Below the pieces are notes generated by a model that saw nothing but the letters and a program-made list of their open reading frames with translations, was not told where the DNA came from and made no database searches. From Methanocalculus alkaliphilus (GTDB lineage Archaea > Halobacteriota > Methanomicrobia > Methanomicrobiales > Methanocorpusculaceae): a DNA stretch of 64,000 bases. The DNA is taken from assembly GCF_024170505.1 (NCBI RefSeq), contig NZ_JALJYG010000007.1:37264-101263 (forward strand). Direction: 5' to 3'. Shown one piece after another: positions 62,762 to 64,000 of the stretch. How positions within the stretch are numbered: the first letter of the stretch is position 1; every line of letters starts with the position of its first letter. Both the position numbers and the translations under genes were made by a program.

Positions 62762-63032
62762 ACTCTACTTCTGTCGTACGGGACGATATATACATCTACT
62801 TCTGCAGCATCCCCACATGCCAGAAGAGGTCCTCCCGATGATGTCATCCGGAATGAGGAAGGGGTGCCTTCCGCTCCGGATACCGGCTCTTCCGGACCTG
62901 ATATCCGCGATGGCCACTCCCGAAGGAATAAAAGGTGGAAGAGCCATAATAACGCCGGTATTGAAAGAAAAGACCCCATCGGCTCCATTGGAGGTTCTGC
63001 CACGGCTCGGAGAAAGGACTCTCTCTCCTCTA
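62762..63032. other. Promoter region of kinase operon; no gene
   Basis: On the minus strand TATATATCGTCCCGTACG (about 62783-62793) is a TATA-like element 20-30 bp before the kinase ATG. A 208-codon minus frame over 62765-63391 is the out-of-frame shadow of the adjacent gene and shows no domain. Otherwise nothing seen. Confidence 0.45.
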
Positions 63033-63437
63033 TCAGGATTGTACGGCGTGGATTCGTTCATATCGCAGAACAAGCGTGCCGTTCTCCCCGGTGACAACGA
63101 GACGGAAGATATCGCCGGGTTTGATCTCCATTGATCTGTGGACTTCAGAGGGGATGGTGATTCCCAGATTCTCCCCGGTGGCCACCGGCAGACAGGTGGC
63201 TTCGTACAGGGGATGTTCTGCCGTTGCATCTGCTCCCTTCGCCCCTGGTGGAGCACCCTTCTTTGCTCTTCTGTTCCTCCCGTCAGTCGGGACGATCTCG
63301 CCGGTCTCTTTATCAACCCGCCCGATGAGGGTACGCCTGGCACGTGACTGCTTCTTCTCCTTATCCCAGTAGGATATGGATTCGTAGGCATAGGTGATCC
63401 CGGATCGTTTATCTGTCTGGTAGATGATTGCCGTCAT
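63033..63437 (-). CDS. Transposase N-terminal segment fused to SpoVT/AbrB-like domain
   Basis: 134 residues. The first ~60, IIYQTDKRSGITYAYESIS then YWDKEKKQSRARRTLIGRVD, match the start of IS4/IS1634-type transposases, but the catalytic DDE part is absent. The last ~55, NLGITIPSEVHRSMEIKPGDIFRLVV, resemble an AbrB-type swapped-hairpin DNA-binding domain (IPxEVRxxLxIKPGD). It may be a domesticated DNA-binding protein or a decayed element that ran into another frame. Start ATG 63437. Confidence 0.6.
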   Translation of the reverse strand: MTAIIYQTDKRSGITYAYESISYWDKEKKQSRARRTLIGRVDKETGEIVPTDGRNRRAKKGAPPGAKGADATAEHPLYEATCLPVATGENLGITIPSEVHRSMEIKPGDIFRLVVTGENGTLVLRYERIHAVQS

Positions 63438-63651
63438 GGAATCTCGTTAGGTATGGTGTATGATGCATAACGATCATAAGGCTTTGGCTCTGATACAGAA
63501 GAGTGATATCCCCTGGATAAACACCACCTTCTTGGACTTTGCCTCTTTCCAATCGTTCTATTTCAGCAGCTCACCCGATCTATCCATATCGTCCGGATTC
63601 GTGTTCTCCCTGAAGAAGCCGGGCAGGTCCTATCGAACAGTATCCATTGCA

Positions 63652-63890
63652 TCATCGCCCTCGCCTTCTTCTGGGTATGGCAACAGGTGTGACTGGTTCA
63701 TAGGCCTTGAGCCCTTGATCACCGGTGAGGATCTCCACAGCATAGCCCGATTGCGCATAATACTCGGTCACATCCTTTATCGTAGCGTCACCGAGAGAGA
63801 GCTTTTCCGCCGCAAGAGCGGGCCAGGAATCAGCCAAATCCCTCAACTTTTCCGCGGTCCATAATACAGATTGGTCGGAAAAAGCCGCCC
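63652..63890 (-). pseudogene. PIN-domain toxin fragment (C-terminal)
   Basis: The minus strand reads WTAEKLRDLADSWPALAAE, LSLGDATIKDVTEYYAQSG, YAVEILTGDQGLKAYEP. GDA and LTGDQGL correspond to the third and fourth acidic positions of PIN ribonucleases. No N-terminal half or start codon is visible; a TGA closes the frame at about 63900. No intact antitoxin is seen in the window's last 100 bp. Confidence 0.55.
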
Positions 63891-64000
63891 AGGGAGACTC
63901 TTCATCTCACTTTGCGAGGCAGCTCCCATGATCCGTTGAATTTCATCACTCCGAATCAACAATCAGCCATCCCCAGCGATCTCTTCCCCATCATTTCCAG
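63891..64000. other. Window end, no gene assigned
   Basis: A minus-strand reading GAASQSEMKSLPGRLFPTNLY is coherent for about 25 codons but cannot be assigned from this fragment. Confidence 0.3.

Noticed and set aside
62765..63391. 208-codon minus-strand frame before the kinase operon
   Set aside because: It covers the promoter and reads out of frame through the transposase/AbrB gene; Arg/Ser/Pro-rich, no motif.
1..64000. CRISPR arrays, tRNA or rRNA genes
   Set aside because: No regularly spaced short repeats and no cloverleaf with a GGTTCRA-type T-loop were seen by eye on either strand; a tRNAscan or CRISPR search would be needed to exclude weak cases.

Overview
The window reads as a chromosomal segment of a methanogenic euryarchaeon, most likely a member of the Methanomicrobiales. 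The reasons are a methanopterin-biosynthesis gene (a ribofuranosylaminobenzene 5'-phosphate synthase fused to a chorismate-lyase-like domain), archaeal TATA-type promoters with short leaders, many lipoproteins, very large PAS histidine kinases with a TRHDILNQ-type H-box, and FeoA/FeoB systems of archaeal style. The genus cannot be fixed from the sequence alone. I see no rRNA, tRNA or CRISPR array.

Region 1 (1-17 kb) is GC-rich chromosomal backbone. It holds a cyclophilin (cut by the window edge), a secreted nitroreductase, a serine beta-lactamase-like hydrolase, and a metal-uptake block on the minus strand. The metal block has two parts: feoA-feoA-feoB with a small membrane protein and a FeoC-like regulator, and a second operon of two nicotianamine-synthase-like SAM enzymes (one with a C-terminal FeoA domain), a divergent FeoB paralogue and a flippase-like membrane protein. 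Both parts are preceded by closely matching tandem operators built on TCGGTTT/AAACCGA and CCGAA-N5-TTCGG, so they look like one metal regulon. Next come a PPC/DUF296 protein, the methanopterin fusion gene, a glycerophosphodiesterase, a rhodanese lipoprotein, a TPR protein, a membrane protein and a secreted C69 peptidase.

Region 2 (17-35 kb) is AT-rich and accessory. A ~115-bp direct repeat (18731-18844 and 33962-34076) brackets it. Inside are a type I restriction-modification operon (hsdM, hsdS, a GmrSD-like DUF262/DUF1524 gene, hsdR, a YgjP-like metallopeptidase) and, convergent to it, a Rad50-like ATPase with a C-terminal HEPN-type RNase motif and zinc-ribbon tail plus a small upstream gene. 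Then follow decayed fragments of AlbA/COG2865 proteins, a dead lipoprotein gene and a DUF4143 ATPase. The two flanks of that ATPase recur joined together, without the gene, at 34600-34822, like an empty site.

Region 3 (35-41.6 kb) returns to backbone genes: dodecin, an AroK-type shikimate kinase, a DUF4013 membrane protein, a DOMON lipoprotein with a small two-helix membrane protein, a MOT1-type molybdate transporter preceded by a hairpin and a perfect 14-bp palindrome, an MFS exporter, and a GNAT acetyltransferase fused to an M50 protease.

Region 4 (41.6-55.6 kb) is a patchwork of toxin-antitoxin genes and duplicated debris: a UPF0175 antitoxin, hicB with a frameshifted hicA, an intact hicBA, an AbiE-like pair with four operator sites, a rifampicin-phosphotransferase-like enzyme, at least four pieces of HIT-family genes, a COG2865 gene cut at its 5' end, and a duplicated divergent gene pair (ARPP-1/DUF6569 and an unnamed partner), one copy of which is truncated. 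A periplasmic-binding-protein/Cache lipoprotein and a lone LytS-type 5TM receptor also lie here.

Region 5 (55.6-64 kb) holds two giant hybrid histidine kinases in one translationally coupled operon, each with an N-terminal receiver and a PAS ladder (8 and 5 PAS), followed by a transposase-derived/AbrB-like chimera and a PIN-domain fragment.
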